A DNA stretch of 64,000 nucleotides from Acidaminococcus timonensis (GCF_900106585.1 NZ_FNWH01000006.1:1178001-1242000); one strand, 5' to 3'; counted from the first letter of the stretch, positions 52,611-61,717 are shown. The notes: generated from the sequence alone by a model not told the origin. Program-made: numbers and translations.

Positions 52611-52644
52611 AATGGGGATGTGACAGAAGCCACATCCCCATTGT
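52611..52644 (+). other. Perfect hairpin between feoB and the Cys-rich gene
   Basis: AATGGGGATGTG/CACATCCCCATT, 12 bp, with no T-run. It could protect the upstream mRNA or lower expression of the small gene. A TATAAT at 52608 overlaps its left arm. Confidence 0.55.
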
Positions 52645-52678
52645 TCTATACAGGAAACAAAGAAAGTGAGAGATCATT

Positions 52679-52819
52679 ATGGGTACATTCATTGTTGGAA
52701 TGGTCCTGTTTCTCATTGTGGCAGCGGTGATCCGCTCCATGATCCGGGATCATAAAAACGGAAAAAGTTCCTGCGGAGGAAACTGCGGAAGCTGTGGACT
52801 CTGCCGGGGAAAGAAATAA
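52679..52819 (+). CDS. FeoB-associated Cys-rich membrane protein, 46 aa
   Basis: One membrane helix (residues 2-20, TFIVGMVLFLIVAAVI), a short charged linker, then a Cys cluster SCGGNCGSCGLCRGKK with four cysteines. This matches the small Cys-rich proteins that follow feoB in many Firmicutes, presumed to bind iron or signal redox state at FeoB. GAAAGTGAGAG precedes the ATG. Too short for automatic calling in many pipelines. Confidence 0.88.
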   Translation: MGTFIVGMVLFLIVAAVIRSMIRDHKNGKSSCGGNCGSCGLCRGKK

Positions 52820-52852
52820 AAAAACGGGATGCCGGTGCGCATCCCGTTTTTT
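52820..52852 (+). terminator. Terminator of the feo operon
   Basis: AAAACGGGATG/CATCCCGTTTT stem with T6, right after the stop codon. Confidence 0.85.
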
Positions 52853-52855
52853 ATT

Positions 52856-52982
52856 ACACTCCCAAACCCTTCACCCACTCCTTCACCTGGCTTTCCTGGA
52901 TGGAGCCGGTGAAACAGCAGAGGAAATCCTGGCCCTGGTGGACCAGACCGAAGAAGAGATCATTGAAACAGAAACTTTCTGA
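52856..52982 (+). other. Possible 3' gene remnant
   Basis: An open stretch reads FLDGAGETAEEILALVDQ and then TEEEIIETETF before a stop, with codon use like real genes, but no start, ribosome site or upstream body remains, since a terminator abuts it. It may be the tail of a deleted gene. Otherwise 52820-53135 holds only the next promoter and leader. Confidence 0.3.
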
Positions 52983-52991
52983 TTTTTCCCA

Positions 52992-53020
52992 TTGACAAAC
53001 GTATATGAAAAGTGTACTAT
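52992..53020 (+). promoter_or_regulatory. Promoter of the acyl-CoA dehydrogenase fusion operon
   Basis: Consensus TTGACA and TACTAT separated by exactly 17 bases, giving a leader of about 110 bases. Confidence 0.8.
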
Positions 53021-53036
53021 TAAGTCATAAAAAGAT

Positions 53037-53064
53037 AGAATTATTATTAAAATAATTTTATTCT
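53037..53064 (+). promoter_or_regulatory. AT-rich palindrome, PerR/Fur-box-like
   Basis: Arms ATTATT and AATAAT (53040-53056) spaced by five bases, inside a longer imperfect AGAAT...ATTCT palindrome, about 20 bases after the -10. It resembles a 7-1-7 Fur/PerR-type site, by eye only. Confidence 0.4.
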
Positions 53065-53135
53065 TAAATCATGATATTGTATTTGATTTGAAGGTATCTG
53101 ACAAGCTGATTTTCCATGACAGAGGAGGTACGCGT

Positions 53136-55043
53136 ATGTTATTCACCACCACACAGGAACACGAGGAATTTCGTGCCAAGGTCCGCGGATTTGCGGAAGC
53201 CAAGATCAAACCCATTGCGTTCATGCTGGACAAGGAAAACAAATTCCCTGACGAACAGGTTAAGGAAATGGGAGAACTGGGATGGATGGGCATCCCCTTC
53301 CCCAAAGAATATGGCGGTGCCGGGCTGGATTATATCAGCTACGCCATTGCCGTGGAAGAACTGGCCCGGGTGGACGGGGGCGCCGGGGTCATCCTGTCTG
53401 CCCACGTATCCCTGGGGTCCTACCCCATCTTTGCTTTCGGGACGGAAGAACAGAAACGGAAATACCTGGTGCCCCTGGCCTCCGGGAAAAAGATCGGCGC
53501 CTTCGGCCTGACGGAACCCAATGCCGGTTCTGATGCCGGGGAAACGGAAACCACCGCTGAATTCGACGGCACCCACTGGATCCTGAACGGGAACAAGATC
53601 TTCATCACCAATGCAGGCAAAGCCGATACCTATGTGGTATTTGCCGTCACCGAACCGGGCAAAGGCACCCGGGGCATCAGCGCTTTCATCGTGGAAAAAG
53701 GCATGCCCGGGTTCACCTTCGGGGACCACTACGACAAACTGGGCATCCGCTCCTCTGCCACAGCAGAACTGATCTTCAACAATGTGAAACTGCCCAAAGA
53801 GAACCTGCTGGGCAAACGGGGCCAGGGCTTCAAGATTGCCATGGCGACCCTGGACGGAGGCCGGATCGGCATTGCCGCCCAGGCACTGGGGATTGCTCAG
53901 GGAGCCTATGAAGCCGCTCTGAACTATTCCAAGGAACGGATCCAGTTCAACGCCCCCATCTGCCAGAACCAGGGTGTATCCTTCAAACTGGCAGATATGG
54001 CCACCAAACTCCGGGCAGCCCGGTTCCTGGTATACAGTGCTGCGGAACTGAAACAGGAACACCAGGACTACGGCATGGAAAGCGCCATGGCCAAGATGTA
54101 CGCTTCCGATGCAGCCGTCTCCATCACCAACGATGCCCTGCAGATCTTTGGTGGCACCGGCTACCTGAAGGGCATGGATGTGGAACGGTTCTATCGGGAT
54201 GCCAAGATCACCACCATCTACGAAGGCACCAACGAAATCCAGCGGGTGGTCATCGCCTCCCACATTACCGACAAGATGTCCGTGGCCAAGCACGGAGGCG
54301 CTCCCAAACAGAATGTGGCCATCACCGGTGCCCGGAAGAAACAGATCTTCAAAGATGGCACGCCGGAAGAACAGGTTGCTGCCCTGGTGGAAGCCCTGAA
54401 GAACGACGGCTATGACTTCACCGTAGGCATCCCTCTGGATACCCCCATCTCTGATGCGGAACGGGTGGTCAGTGCCGGTAAGGGCATCGGCGAAAAAGCC
54501 AATATGAAACTGATTGAAGATCTGGCCCGCCAGGCCGGTGCTGCGGTAGGCTCCTCCCGTCCTGTAGCAGAAACCCTGCAATATGTTCCCATCGACCGGT
54601 ATGTGGGCATGAGCGGCCAGAAATTCAACGGCAACCTGTACATTGCCTGCGGTATCTCCGGAGCCGTCCAGCACCTGAAGGGCATCAAGAACGCCACCAC
54701 CATCGTGGCCATCAACATCAATGCCGGTGCCCCCATCTTCAAGAACTGCGACTATGGGATCGTAGGCGACGTGAAGGTAATCCTGCCGCTCCTGGCCAAA
54801 GCCCTGAACAACGGCCAGCCCAAGAAACCTGCTCCTCCGATGGTGAAGATGAAGAGACCGCTGATCCTGAAAGACATGCCGGAAGGCCGGTACGTCTGCA
54901 AGGGATGCGGGTATGAATACAACCCGGATCTGGGCGACCCGGATGCGGATGTAAAGCCGGGAACCAAATTCCAGGATCTGCCGGAAGACTGGGTCTGCCC
55001 GCTGTGCAACTCCGCCAAGACTGAATTCGTACCCGTAAAGTGA
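53136..55043 (+). CDS. Acyl-CoA dehydrogenase/ETF-alpha FAD domain/rubredoxin fusion protein
   Basis: 635 residues in three parts. Residues 1-380: acyl-CoA dehydrogenase with the FAD/acyl-CoA signatures [14 protein letters not shown] and [15 protein letters not shown] and the catalytic Glu in [10 protein letters not shown]. Residues about 405-570: the C-terminal FAD domain of ETF alpha ([34 protein letters not shown]), without the rest of an ETF. Residues about 585-635: rubredoxin with CKGCGY and CPLC. Electrons could pass from acyl-CoA through two FADs to the iron. ATG 53136 has GAGGAGG upstream. The flavodiiron gene follows 16 bases later. Confidence 0.93.
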   Translation: MLFTTTQEHEEFRAKVRGFAEAKIKPIAFMLDKENKFPDEQVKEMGELGWMGIPFPKEYGGAGLDYISYAIAVEELARVDGGAGVILSAHVSLGSYPIFAFGTEEQKRKYLVPLASGKKIGAFGLTEPNAGSDAGETETTAEFDGTHWILNGNKIFITNAGKADTYVVFAVTEPGKGTRGISAFIVEKGMPGFTFGDHYDKLGIRSSATAELIFNNVKLPKENLLGKRGQGFKIAMATLDGGRIGIAAQALGIAQGAYEAALNYSKERIQFNAPICQNQGVSFKLADMATKLRAARFLVYSAAELKQEHQDYGMESAMAKMYASDAAVSITNDALQIFGGTGYLKGMDVERFYRDAKITTIYEGTNEIQRVVIASHITDKMSVAKHGGAPKQNVAITGARKKQIFKDGTPEEQVAALVEALKNDGYDFTVGIPLDTPISDAERVVSAGKGIGEKANMKLIEDLARQAGAAVGSSRPVAETLQYVPIDRYVGMSGQKFNGNLYIACGISGAVQHLKGIKNATTIVAININAGAPIFKNCDYGIVGDVKVILPLLAKALNNGQPKKPAPPMVKMKRPLILKDMPEGRYVCKGCGYEYNPDLGDPDADVKPGTKFQDLPEDWVCPLCNSAKTEFVPVK

Positions 55044-55059
55044 GAAAAGGAGCATAACT

Positions 55060-56271
55060 ATGGAATGTGTAAGAAAATTAACCAATGACTTATACTGGGT
55101 CGGGGCGGATGACCGCCGGCTGGCATTGTTTGAAAACATCCACCCCATTCCCCGGGGCGTTTCCTACAACTCCTATCTGCTGCTGGACGAAAAGACCGTG
55201 CTGTTCGACACTGCGGACTGGTCCGTATGCAAGCAGTTCCTGGAAAACGTGGAAGGGGTCCTGGATGGCCGGAAGCTGGACTACCTGATCATCAACCATG
55301 TGGAACCGGACCATGCCGCTTCCATTGAAGAAGTGCTGCTCCGCCATCCGGAAACCACCGTCATCAGCAATGAACAGGCCTTCACCCTGATGGATCAGTT
55401 CGGTTACCGGGTGGAAGGGGAAAAACAGATCGTGGTGAAAGAAGGCGACACCCGGAAATTCGGGAAGCACACCATTGCTTTCGTAGCCGCGCCCATGGTC
55501 CACTGGCCGGAAGCCATGGTCTCCTTCGATCTGACCACGGGCACCCTGTTCTCCGCCGATGCCTTCGGTTCCTTCGGGGCCCTGGGCGGCCGGATCTTCA
55601 ATGATGAAGTGAACTTCGACCGGGACTGGCTGGATGATGCCCGCCGGTACTACACCAACATCGTGGGCAAATACGGGCCTTTCGTGATGGATCTTCTGGG
55701 CAAGGCCAGCCAGCTGGACATCAAGATGATCTGTCCCCTCCACGGACCGGTGTGGCGGAACAACATCAAATACATTGTGGACAAATACATCCACTGGGCC
55801 ACTTATGAACCGGAAGAAAAAGGCGTACTGCTGGTCTATGCCTCCATGTACGGCAACACAGAAAGCACCGCTTCCGTACTGGCGGCCAAGCTGGCGGAAA
55901 AGGGCATGACCAACATCGCCATGTACGATGTATCCAAAACGGACGTTTCCTATCTGATTTCCGATGCTTTCAAGTACAGTCACCTGGTGCTGGCTTCGGT
56001 GACCTACAACCTGGGCATCTATCCCAAGATGCTGAACTTCCTGGAAGACATGAAGGCCCTGAATCTGCAGAAGCGGATCGTGGGCATCATCGAAAACGGG
56101 TCCTGGGCCTGCACCGTAGGCGGCCTGATGACCGACTTCCTGGAAAACAACATGAAGGCCATGACCGTCCTCCAGGATGGCGTGACCATCAACTCCCGGA
56201 TGACAGGAGGCCAGGAACGGAGCATGAACGACCTGGTGGATGGAATCCTGAATTCCATGAAAGAGGCATAA
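55060..56271 (+). CDS. Flavodiiron protein (A-type flavoprotein, O2/NO reductase)
   Basis: 403 residues. The metallo-beta-lactamase-like domain holds the diiron ligands in order: H80-x-E82-x-D84-H85 (NHVEPDH), H148 (MVHWPE), D167 (FSADAFG) and H228 (PLHGPVW). From about residue 255 a flavodoxin domain binds FMN (VYASMYGNTEST). No C-terminal rubredoxin, so it needs an external one; the upstream fusion supplies a rubredoxin domain. Reduces O2 to water, or NO to N2O. Second gene of a two-gene operon. Confidence 0.95.
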   Translation: MECVRKLTNDLYWVGADDRRLALFENIHPIPRGVSYNSYLLLDEKTVLFDTADWSVCKQFLENVEGVLDGRKLDYLIINHVEPDHAASIEEVLLRHPETTVISNEQAFTLMDQFGYRVEGEKQIVVKEGDTRKFGKHTIAFVAAPMVHWPEAMVSFDLTTGTLFSADAFGSFGALGGRIFNDEVNFDRDWLDDARRYYTNIVGKYGPFVMDLLGKASQLDIKMICPLHGPVWRNNIKYIVDKYIHWATYEPEEKGVLLVYASMYGNTESTASVLAAKLAEKGMTNIAMYDVSKTDVSYLISDAFKYSHLVLASVTYNLGIYPKMLNFLEDMKALNLQKRIVGIIENGSWACTVGGLMTDFLENNMKAMTVLQDGVTINSRMTGGQERSMNDLVDGILNSMKEA

Positions 56272-56275
56272 AAAC

Positions 56276-56308
56276 AAGGCGCTGTGGAAAAATCATCCAC
56301 AGCGCCTT
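56276..56308 (+). terminator. Terminator of the flavodiiron operon (half of a split family A repeat)
   Basis: AAGGCGCTGTGGA/TCCACAGCGCCTT stem followed by TATTTC. The rest of the repeat continues beyond the ISL3 insertion at 60126. Confidence 0.75.
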
Positions 56309-56363
56309 TATTTCGGTTCTTTGTCAAATGTTGGGGTAAGCTCCAATTCATCTACCACACACG

Positions 56364-56399
56364 GACGTGAGCGATTTTTGCTCACGTCTGTTTTTATTT
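56364..56399 (+). terminator. Inward-facing terminator at the ISL3 end
   Basis: GACGTGAGC/GCTCACGTC stem followed by TGTTTTT on the plus strand, just past the end of the transposase gene. It would stop host transcripts entering antisense to the transposase. Confidence 0.6.
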
Positions 56400-56543
56400 T
56401 AATTTCACCATCGAAAGCAGTAAAATCCGAGAACGGAATCGTTCAAAGTTGCGAAAACCAAATGCTACTCTCTTTAACACCTTAATCTTATTGTTCATTC
56501 CTTCCGTAAAACCATTCGAATACGCTTGATGTGAATGTCAACC

Positions 56544-56629
56544 AAAAAGTGAGCCACTTGCTCACGAATTTTTGAGCCACTCATGCTCATGAAAAAGTGA
56601 GCCACCTGCTCACGAATTTTTGAGCCACT
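56544..56629. repeat. IS21 multiple terminal repeats
   Basis: Two 38-base direct repeats (56544-56581 and 56592-56629), each starting AAAAAGTGAGCCAC and ending TTTTTGAGCCACT. Related AGTGGCTCACTTTT sequences lie at the other end near 58863 and 58905. These are probable transposase-binding sites. Confidence 0.8.
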
Positions 56630-57384
56630 TAAGCATTCGTCATCTTCTGTTTGCTGCTGTGCAAACGGTAAGACTGTCCATTCATATTTAAAACACTGGA
56701 GTGGTAGGTGAGCCGGTCGACCAATGCGGCAACCAGCGTCTCGCTGGCAAACATCTCCGTCCATTTGGAAAACTCCAGGTTTGTCGTAATCACTGTACTG
56801 GCTCTTTCACTCCTTTCGGCAATCACTTTGAACAACATTTCAGATTCTTCCTGGTTGAATCTTGCATAACTTAATTCATCTATGAGCAGCAGGTCTGCTC
56901 CGCTCAAAGTTTTTTCCATCTTGCGCAACTGGTAATCATCATGGGCTTCACATAGCTCAGTTGCCAGCGTTGTGGCATTGCAGAAAATGACCTTCCAGCC
57001 CAGCAGACAGGCTTTCACTCCAAGGGCTGTCATCAGATGTGTTTTCCCCGTCCCCGGATTACCGATCATCACCAGGTTCTCATGCCTCTTTATGAAATCG
57101 CAGCTTGCCAGCTGCTTCACATATTCAGGCCGAACATGTTCCAGCCTTGTGAGATCAAACTCTTCCAGGGTCTTGAGCATGGGAAAGTGCGCTCTCTTCA
57201 GCCTGCGTTGCTGCTGTTTTTCCTGACGGGATGCATATTCCCGCTTCATCAACCCGAGCACGAATTCTTCCAGGCTTTGTCCGGGGCGGAATTTTTCCGC
57301 TGGTTCACCGACGTCTTTGAAAGTGGGAAGTTTAAGCTGTTTCGCATAGAAACGGAGTGCTTCCTTTACACCTGCGTCCTGCAC
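56629..57384 (-). CDS. istB: IS21 helper ATPase IstB
   Basis: 251 residues, AAA+ DnaC-like. Walker A GNPGTGKTHL near residue 108, Walker B ADLLLIDELSYARF near 168 and sensor TTNLEFSKW. Works with IstA to choose and capture target DNA. GTG start six bases after GGAGG, overlapping the end of istA by 19 bases. Confidence 0.93.
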   Translation of the reverse strand: MQDAGVKEALRFYAKQLKLPTFKDVGEPAEKFRPGQSLEEFVLGLMKREYASRQEKQQQRRLKRAHFPMLKTLEEFDLTRLEHVRPEYVKQLASCDFIKRHENLVMIGNPGTGKTHLMTALGVKACLLGWKVIFCNATTLATELCEAHDDYQLRKMEKTLSGADLLLIDELSYARFNQEESEMLFKVIAERSERASTVITTNLEFSKWTEMFASETLVAALVDRLTYHSSVLNMNGQSYRLHSSKQKMTNA

Positions 57385-58808
57385 ATAGTGCCTCCTTCCT
57401 GTAAAAGCTGGTCATACATTGAAAGATCTGTCTGCTGCACTTTTACCGGGTCGGTAAGGATATGCGCTTTCCTGTCGGAAACCATAAATTGCTCTTTGTG
57501 CTCCCAAAAAGCGTTCTCTCCGTCGGCAGCACATAGCCGCAGAATCTCAACCAGCTGTTCGCTGCTGAATGCATTGGTCTCCAGGAACTGTAGCAGGGCA
57601 GCACTGAGGTTCTGCCGTACCGGTTTTGCTTCCAGGATGCTGCGCGGCTTGTATTCCAGCAACGGCAGATAATGCGCAAGTTTCAGAATCTGCTGGTTTT
57701 GCCCATAGTTTCTGGCGTGTTCAGCAATCAGTTCCCCCTTGGCAAAGATCCGAATCTGTTCAGCATAGGCTCGCACCGTGACCTCCTGTCCCACATATTT
57801 CACGGGCACAGAATAATCGTTAGCGACGAATCGGACAACAGAAAAGGGTGTTACTCGGCAGACTGCTGCTCTGCTTGCATCAAAAGGGCTGCCCGGCAGT
57901 GGGCAGAGACGTTTCTGGTCTTCCAGGAGCAGATCCTTTACAGGGTTCTCCCGTCCAGGGATTTTATGCGTATTCGCATACACCTTGCATTTATCCAGCA
58001 GGAGTCTGTTCAATTCGTCCAGCGCATCTACTCTGGGTACAGGGACAAAGACATTCCGGCGGACCCAGCCTACGAGATTCTCCACCAGTCCTTTTTCATT
58101 TCCACTCCGGACATTGCAGAAAACGGTATGGAAGCAATAATGGGCTGCAAATGCTTCATACTTTTCCTGGGCAATGGCTTCTTTGCCACCTTTTTCCTTA
58201 ACGGCTACCCGGTCATTGTCAAAAATGACCTTAGCAGGGACGCCCCCAAAGAATTCCAGAGCTTTTCTCAATGCTTCAAGTAAAGCTTCCGTATTCTTCC
58301 TGCGGAAACAGACCACGAAAGGAGCACAGCTGTAGCAAAGGCGGGCACAAAAGAAATTGACTTTAGTACGCACTCCTTTGAGGTAAACCACAGCTTCACC
58401 CCAATCAATCTGCATCGCATCACCTGGAAGGTGAGCCAAAGGGACGAAGGCTTCCTGAAGATTGCCACGTAACAGATGAACGCAGCGCCGGACTGTGCTT
58501 GCACCTCCTGTAAATCCAGTTTCTTCTACCAGGCGGTCATAAATCCGCTTGGCTGTGTGGTGCTGCTTCTTATTGGGTTCTTTCGCATCTTCATCCAGAC
58601 AGCTCTGGATGAATCGAGTCACCTCCTCTGTAATCACTGCAGATGTCCGATGATATTCGCAGCGGATGCCCGGGAGTGCATTTCCTTTGCAATACTTGGC
58701 CACAGTATTACGGGAGATATGCATTTCTCTGGCAATCTGGCGGATAGATTTTCCATCGCGAATGTACATCTGGCGAATTTGACCATAATCTTTCATAGTG
58801 ATGACCAT
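57366..58808 (-). CDS. istA: IS21 transposase IstA
   Basis: 480 residues. N-terminal helix-turn-helix (GKSIRQIAREMHISRNTVAKYCKG), then an rve/DDE core with LPGDAMQIDWGEAVV (first Asp), VIFDNDRVAV (second Asp) and a Glu in NEKGLVENLVGWVRRN. The beta-barrel C-terminal domain includes VRFVANDYSVPVKYVGQEV. The first ATG abuts TTAGG; a second four codons later (58796) is an alternative. Confidence 0.93.
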   Translation of the reverse strand: MVITMKDYGQIRQMYIRDGKSIRQIAREMHISRNTVAKYCKGNALPGIRCEYHRTSAVITEEVTRFIQSCLDEDAKEPNKKQHHTAKRIYDRLVEETGFTGGASTVRRCVHLLRGNLQEAFVPLAHLPGDAMQIDWGEAVVYLKGVRTKVNFFCARLCYSCAPFVVCFRRKNTEALLEALRKALEFFGGVPAKVIFDNDRVAVKEKGGKEAIAQEKYEAFAAHYCFHTVFCNVRSGNEKGLVENLVGWVRRNVFVPVPRVDALDELNRLLLDKCKVYANTHKIPGRENPVKDLLLEDQKRLCPLPGSPFDASRAAVCRVTPFSVVRFVANDYSVPVKYVGQEVTVRAYAEQIRIFAKGELIAEHARNYGQNQQILKLAHYLPLLEYKPRSILEAKPVRQNLSAALLQFLETNAFSSEQLVEILRLCAADGENAFWEHKEQFMVSDRKAHILTDPVKVQQTDLSMYDQLLQEGGTMCRTQV

Positions 58809-60125
58809 CCTAACATCAATCCCCTTAGAATCAAATTACTGACTCTAGTATAGGGGAACTTGTTTCAGAGTGGCTCACTTTTTCATGAGCATTTAGATCT
58901 TAAATGGCTCACTTTTATATTAGCATTCACAGCTTGACTCAATCCTTCCAAAATCTCTGTCTTCCAATCAGTGAACGTCTTTATAACACTCTTGAATTCT
59001 TCAACCCCACTTTCTTCGACTAATGATAACCAACGAGATAAGAATGAAGCAACAGCAGACCGTTCTTTCATAGAAAACACCTTAAAGAATGCCTCTTTTA
59101 AGGCATAGGCTCTCTGTAATTCTGAAGACTGCTTCAAGATTTCCCGAAGGCTGGCCAGTTCTTCTTCTGTCAGACGATCACCCCTCTTGTTCAAGATATG
59201 TTTGTTTCTCTTGAAATAAATTCTTTTTTCGTCGAATAACTTTTGTACATTTTTCCTAACCCGTTCAAGCGCCCAAATGACCAGTCTCTGTATGTGGAAT
59301 CGGTCACCAATAATTGTTGCACCAGGAAACATCGCTCTGATGACCTTGCGGAAAAGTGACGAAAGGTCCATTACGACAAATTTTACTTTCAATCGCTCTG
59401 CTCTTGAAAATTGGCTAAAATAACGAATCAATTCCAGCGCTGTCCTCTTTGGCAAAATATCGAGAGTTTCATGACGCTGAGGGTCATTCACAGCGACCTG
59501 GTATCTTTGCCCATGAGCGTTCCCACGAAATTCGTCTAAAGAAAGAACTTCAGGCAGATGGAGAGGCCTTTTAAAAGTAAGTCCATCAAAATACCGGATT
59601 ACGGTGGAAACAGAGACACCATGGCTTCTGGCAATAGCTTTAAAGCTCGCCAGTTCAGAACAGGCTTGGATGATGCTGTTCTTTACATCGTTAGAACGCC
59701 GCTGGTAATGCTCGACGCCAGGAATTTTTTCATAAAATGTCTTATGGCAGCAAGGGCAAAAAAATCTTCTTTTATGAACAATAGCAGAAACAGGATGGGT
59801 GTTCCAGTGCCCTAAGAGGACTTTTTGGTCCCGATAGTCCTTAATATGAAGAATTTTATGATGACAGTAGGGGCAACGAGAAGCTGTAGAAGTGAATTCC
59901 ACGTAAAGGAGGAGGCTGGATCCCAATTTTTCAAATTCTTTTATGGAACCCTCTTCCCAATGGAAGCTTTTTTCGATAAAATGAAAGAAAGACATATCTA
60001 TTCTCCTTTCAGTTCTTCGTGGTGGTTGAGGTGAAATGTAGCTTAGATATGTCTTTATTTTATCGTAAGACAAGGGGTCTTGTGAACAGGAGTGTCCACA
60101 AGACCCCAACATTTATTATAGAACC

Positions 60126-60220
60126 TTTATTTCGCTAGCGTCAGCTGGCTTCCATCGGCTAGTGACTAGTGACTAGTGACTGGTGACGGGGTGTGAAAAA
60201 GCATTTTTTCACACCCCCTT
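60126..60220. repeat. Dispersed repeat family A, right part of a copy split by ISL3
   Basis: TTTATTTCGCTAGCGTCAGC, CATCGGC, four CTAGTGA heptamers and the GGGGTGTGAAAAA hairpin, in reverse orientation. Joined to 56276-56314 it rebuilds a full unit. Confidence 0.85.
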
Positions 60221-60228
60221 GTCTCTTT

Positions 60229-61248
60229 TTACTCACCCAGTTTCAAACTGGGATCTGCATTCAAATCCAGACTGGCAAAATCATGATTCAAATATTGGTA
60301 ATATCCCCGCACCCCGATCATCACGGCGTTATCCGTGCACAAAATGGGCGTGGGATGGACCAGTTCCGCTCCTACAGCCTTCGCACCTCTGGCCAGGGCT
60401 TCCTGCAGGTGTTTATTGGCAGAAACCCCGCCGGCCAGCACGATTTTCTTCAGGCCCGTAGCCTTCAGGGCCTCCTGGGCTTTCTTCACCAGCACATCCA
60501 CAATGGCCTGCTGGAAAGACGCCGCCACGTCTTCCCGGCGGAAATCGCTTTTGCGCATCTCCTCCGTATGCACATAGTTGATCACGGCGCTCTTCAGCCC
60601 GCTGAAACTGAAATCGTAGCAGCCGGGCAATAGAGGCCGGGGAAAATCGATGGCACCGGCATCTCCATTTTTGGCCAGCCGTTCGATTTCAGGGCCCCCA
60701 GGGTACGGCAGCCCCATGAACCGGGCAATCTTGTCAAAGGCTTCCCCGGCTGCATCATCCCGGGTCTGCCCCAGCAGCCGGAAGGTATTGTAATCTTCCA
60801 CCACCAGGAGGGAGGTATGTCCTCCACTGACCACCAGGGCCAGAAACGGCGGTTTCAGGTCCGGATCCGCCAGGAAATTGGCAAATACATGGCCTTCCAG
60901 GTGATTCACCCCAATCAGGGGCTTCCCGCTGCCCAGAGCCAGTCCTTTGGCCGCACTGAGGCCCACCAGCAGTGCCCCCACCAGACCCGGTCCATAGGTT
61001 ACGGCAATGGCGTCCACGTCCTGTAAGGTCATTTTCGCATCTGTCAGGGCCTTATGGATCACCGGCATCACATGTTCGATATGTTTCCGGGAAGCGATTT
61101 CCGGTACCACCCCGCCGAATTTCCGGTGGACCAGGATCTGGGTGGATACCACATTGGACAGGACCTCCCTGCCATTGCGTACCACCGAAGCTGCCGTCTC
61201 ATCACAGCTACTTTCGATTCCCAGGATGTTGATAGTCTTGTTTTCCAT
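60229..61248 (-). CDS. tsaD: tRNA N6-adenosine threonylcarbamoyltransferase
   Basis: Transfers threonylcarbamoyl to A37 of ANN-decoding tRNAs. 339 residues, ASKHA fold. GIESSCDETAAS at the N-terminus, metal motif NHLEGH near residue 113, VVSGGHTSLL and the C-terminal GGVSANKHLQEAL. Last gene of tsaE-tsaB-rimI-tsaD. Confidence 0.97.
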   Translation of the reverse strand: MENKTINILGIESSCDETAASVVRNGREVLSNVVSTQILVHRKFGGVVPEIASRKHIEHVMPVIHKALTDAKMTLQDVDAIAVTYGPGLVGALLVGLSAAKGLALGSGKPLIGVNHLEGHVFANFLADPDLKPPFLALVVSGGHTSLLVVEDYNTFRLLGQTRDDAAGEAFDKIARFMGLPYPGGPEIERLAKNGDAGAIDFPRPLLPGCYDFSFSGLKSAVINYVHTEEMRKSDFRREDVAASFQQAIVDVLVKKAQEALKATGLKKIVLAGGVSANKHLQEALARGAKAVGAELVHPTPILCTDNAVMIGVRGYYQYLNHDFASLDLNADPSLKLGE

Positions 61249-61261
61249 GTTCTCCTCTGTC

Positions 61262-61717
61262 TCAAAGGTCGCAGCGCATCAAAATGGCTGCTTCCCCGTT
61301 GTCTCCGTAATAGCCTTCCCGCCGGCCGCATTCCGCAAATCCCACATGGTCGTAGGTGCGCCGGGCAGGGATGTTGCTCTCCCGCACTTCCAGGGTCATC
61401 TCAAAGGCGTCCAGGCGCCGGGCTTCCTCCTGCATGGCTTCCAGAAGGCGCAGCCCAAGCTTCTCTCCCCGCCGCCCGGGATCCACGGCCAGCCGCATGA
61501 CCTGGGCTTCTCCGGCAACCAGCCAAAATCCGCCAAAGGCCACCGGCACTCCGTCCTGCTCCAGGGCGATGTAATGGCCCAGCCGGCTTCCCAGTTCATT
61601 GCGCCAGGCAGCTTCCTCCCAGGCTTCTGCAAAGGAACCGGCATCCATGGGCATCAGCCAGTCCAGATCGCCTTCCACCAGGGCTCTCACCGTCCCTGGG
61701 GATGTCTCTTTTCCCAT
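61262..61717 (-). CDS. rimI: Ribosomal protein S18 alanine N-acetyltransferase
   Basis: 151-residue GNAT acetyltransferase. The acetyl-CoA site VMRLAVDPGRRGEKLGLRLLE and the following EVRESNIPARRTYDHVGFAECG are typical RimI motifs. It overlaps tsaB by 31 bases. In Firmicutes it sits between tsaB and tsaD as here. Confidence 0.92.
   Translation of the reverse strand: MGKETSPGTVRALVEGDLDWLMPMDAGSFAEAWEEAAWRNELGSRLGHYIALEQDGVPVAFGGFWLVAGEAQVMRLAVDPGRRGEKLGLRLLEAMQEEARRLDAFEMTLEVRESNIPARRTYDHVGFAECGRREGYYGDNGEAAILMRCDL

Larger units (their letters stand above)
56530..58931 (-). mobile_element. IS21-family insertion sequence, intact
   Basis: 2402 bases with ends TGTGAATG/CATTCACA and a 6-bp target duplication GCTTGA (56524-56529 and 58932-58937). 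Carries istA and istB and multiple terminal repeats. Nothing in it looks broken. Confidence 0.92.
56394..59995 (-). pseudogene. ISL3 transposase, split by IS21 insertion
   Basis: The 5' part (59995 down to 58932) encodes a zinc-finger start (ASRCPYCHHKI, CPCCHKTFYEK), a helix-turn-helix region and the DDE core (LSLDEFRGNAHG, FVVMDLSSLFRK, IGDRFHIQRL). It breaks after GLSQA. The 3' part (56529 to 56394) resumes exactly as AYSNGFTEGMNNKIKVLKRV and ends LSMVKLK. Excising the inner element with one GCTTGA copy restores the frame with no loss. The start codon ATG 59995 has AAAGGAG upstream. Confidence 0.9.
56315..60125 (-). mobile_element. ISL3-family insertion sequence, interrupted
   Basis: Ends are inverted repeats sharing GGTTCT and AAATGTTGGGGT. 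The 8-bp target duplication TTTATTTC is seen at 56307-56314 and 60126-60133. Removing the inner IS21 element and its duplication leaves about 1403 bases, normal for the family. The element landed inside a family A repeat. Confidence 0.9.

Noticed and set aside
53139-55148. A 669-codon open frame on the minus strand
   Set aside because: It is antisense to the acyl-CoA dehydrogenase fusion, whose motifs and start site are unambiguous.
56544-56629. Two 38-base direct repeats as a separate genomic repeat
   Set aside because: They lie at the end of the IS21 element and match its terminal-repeat organisation, so they belong to that element.
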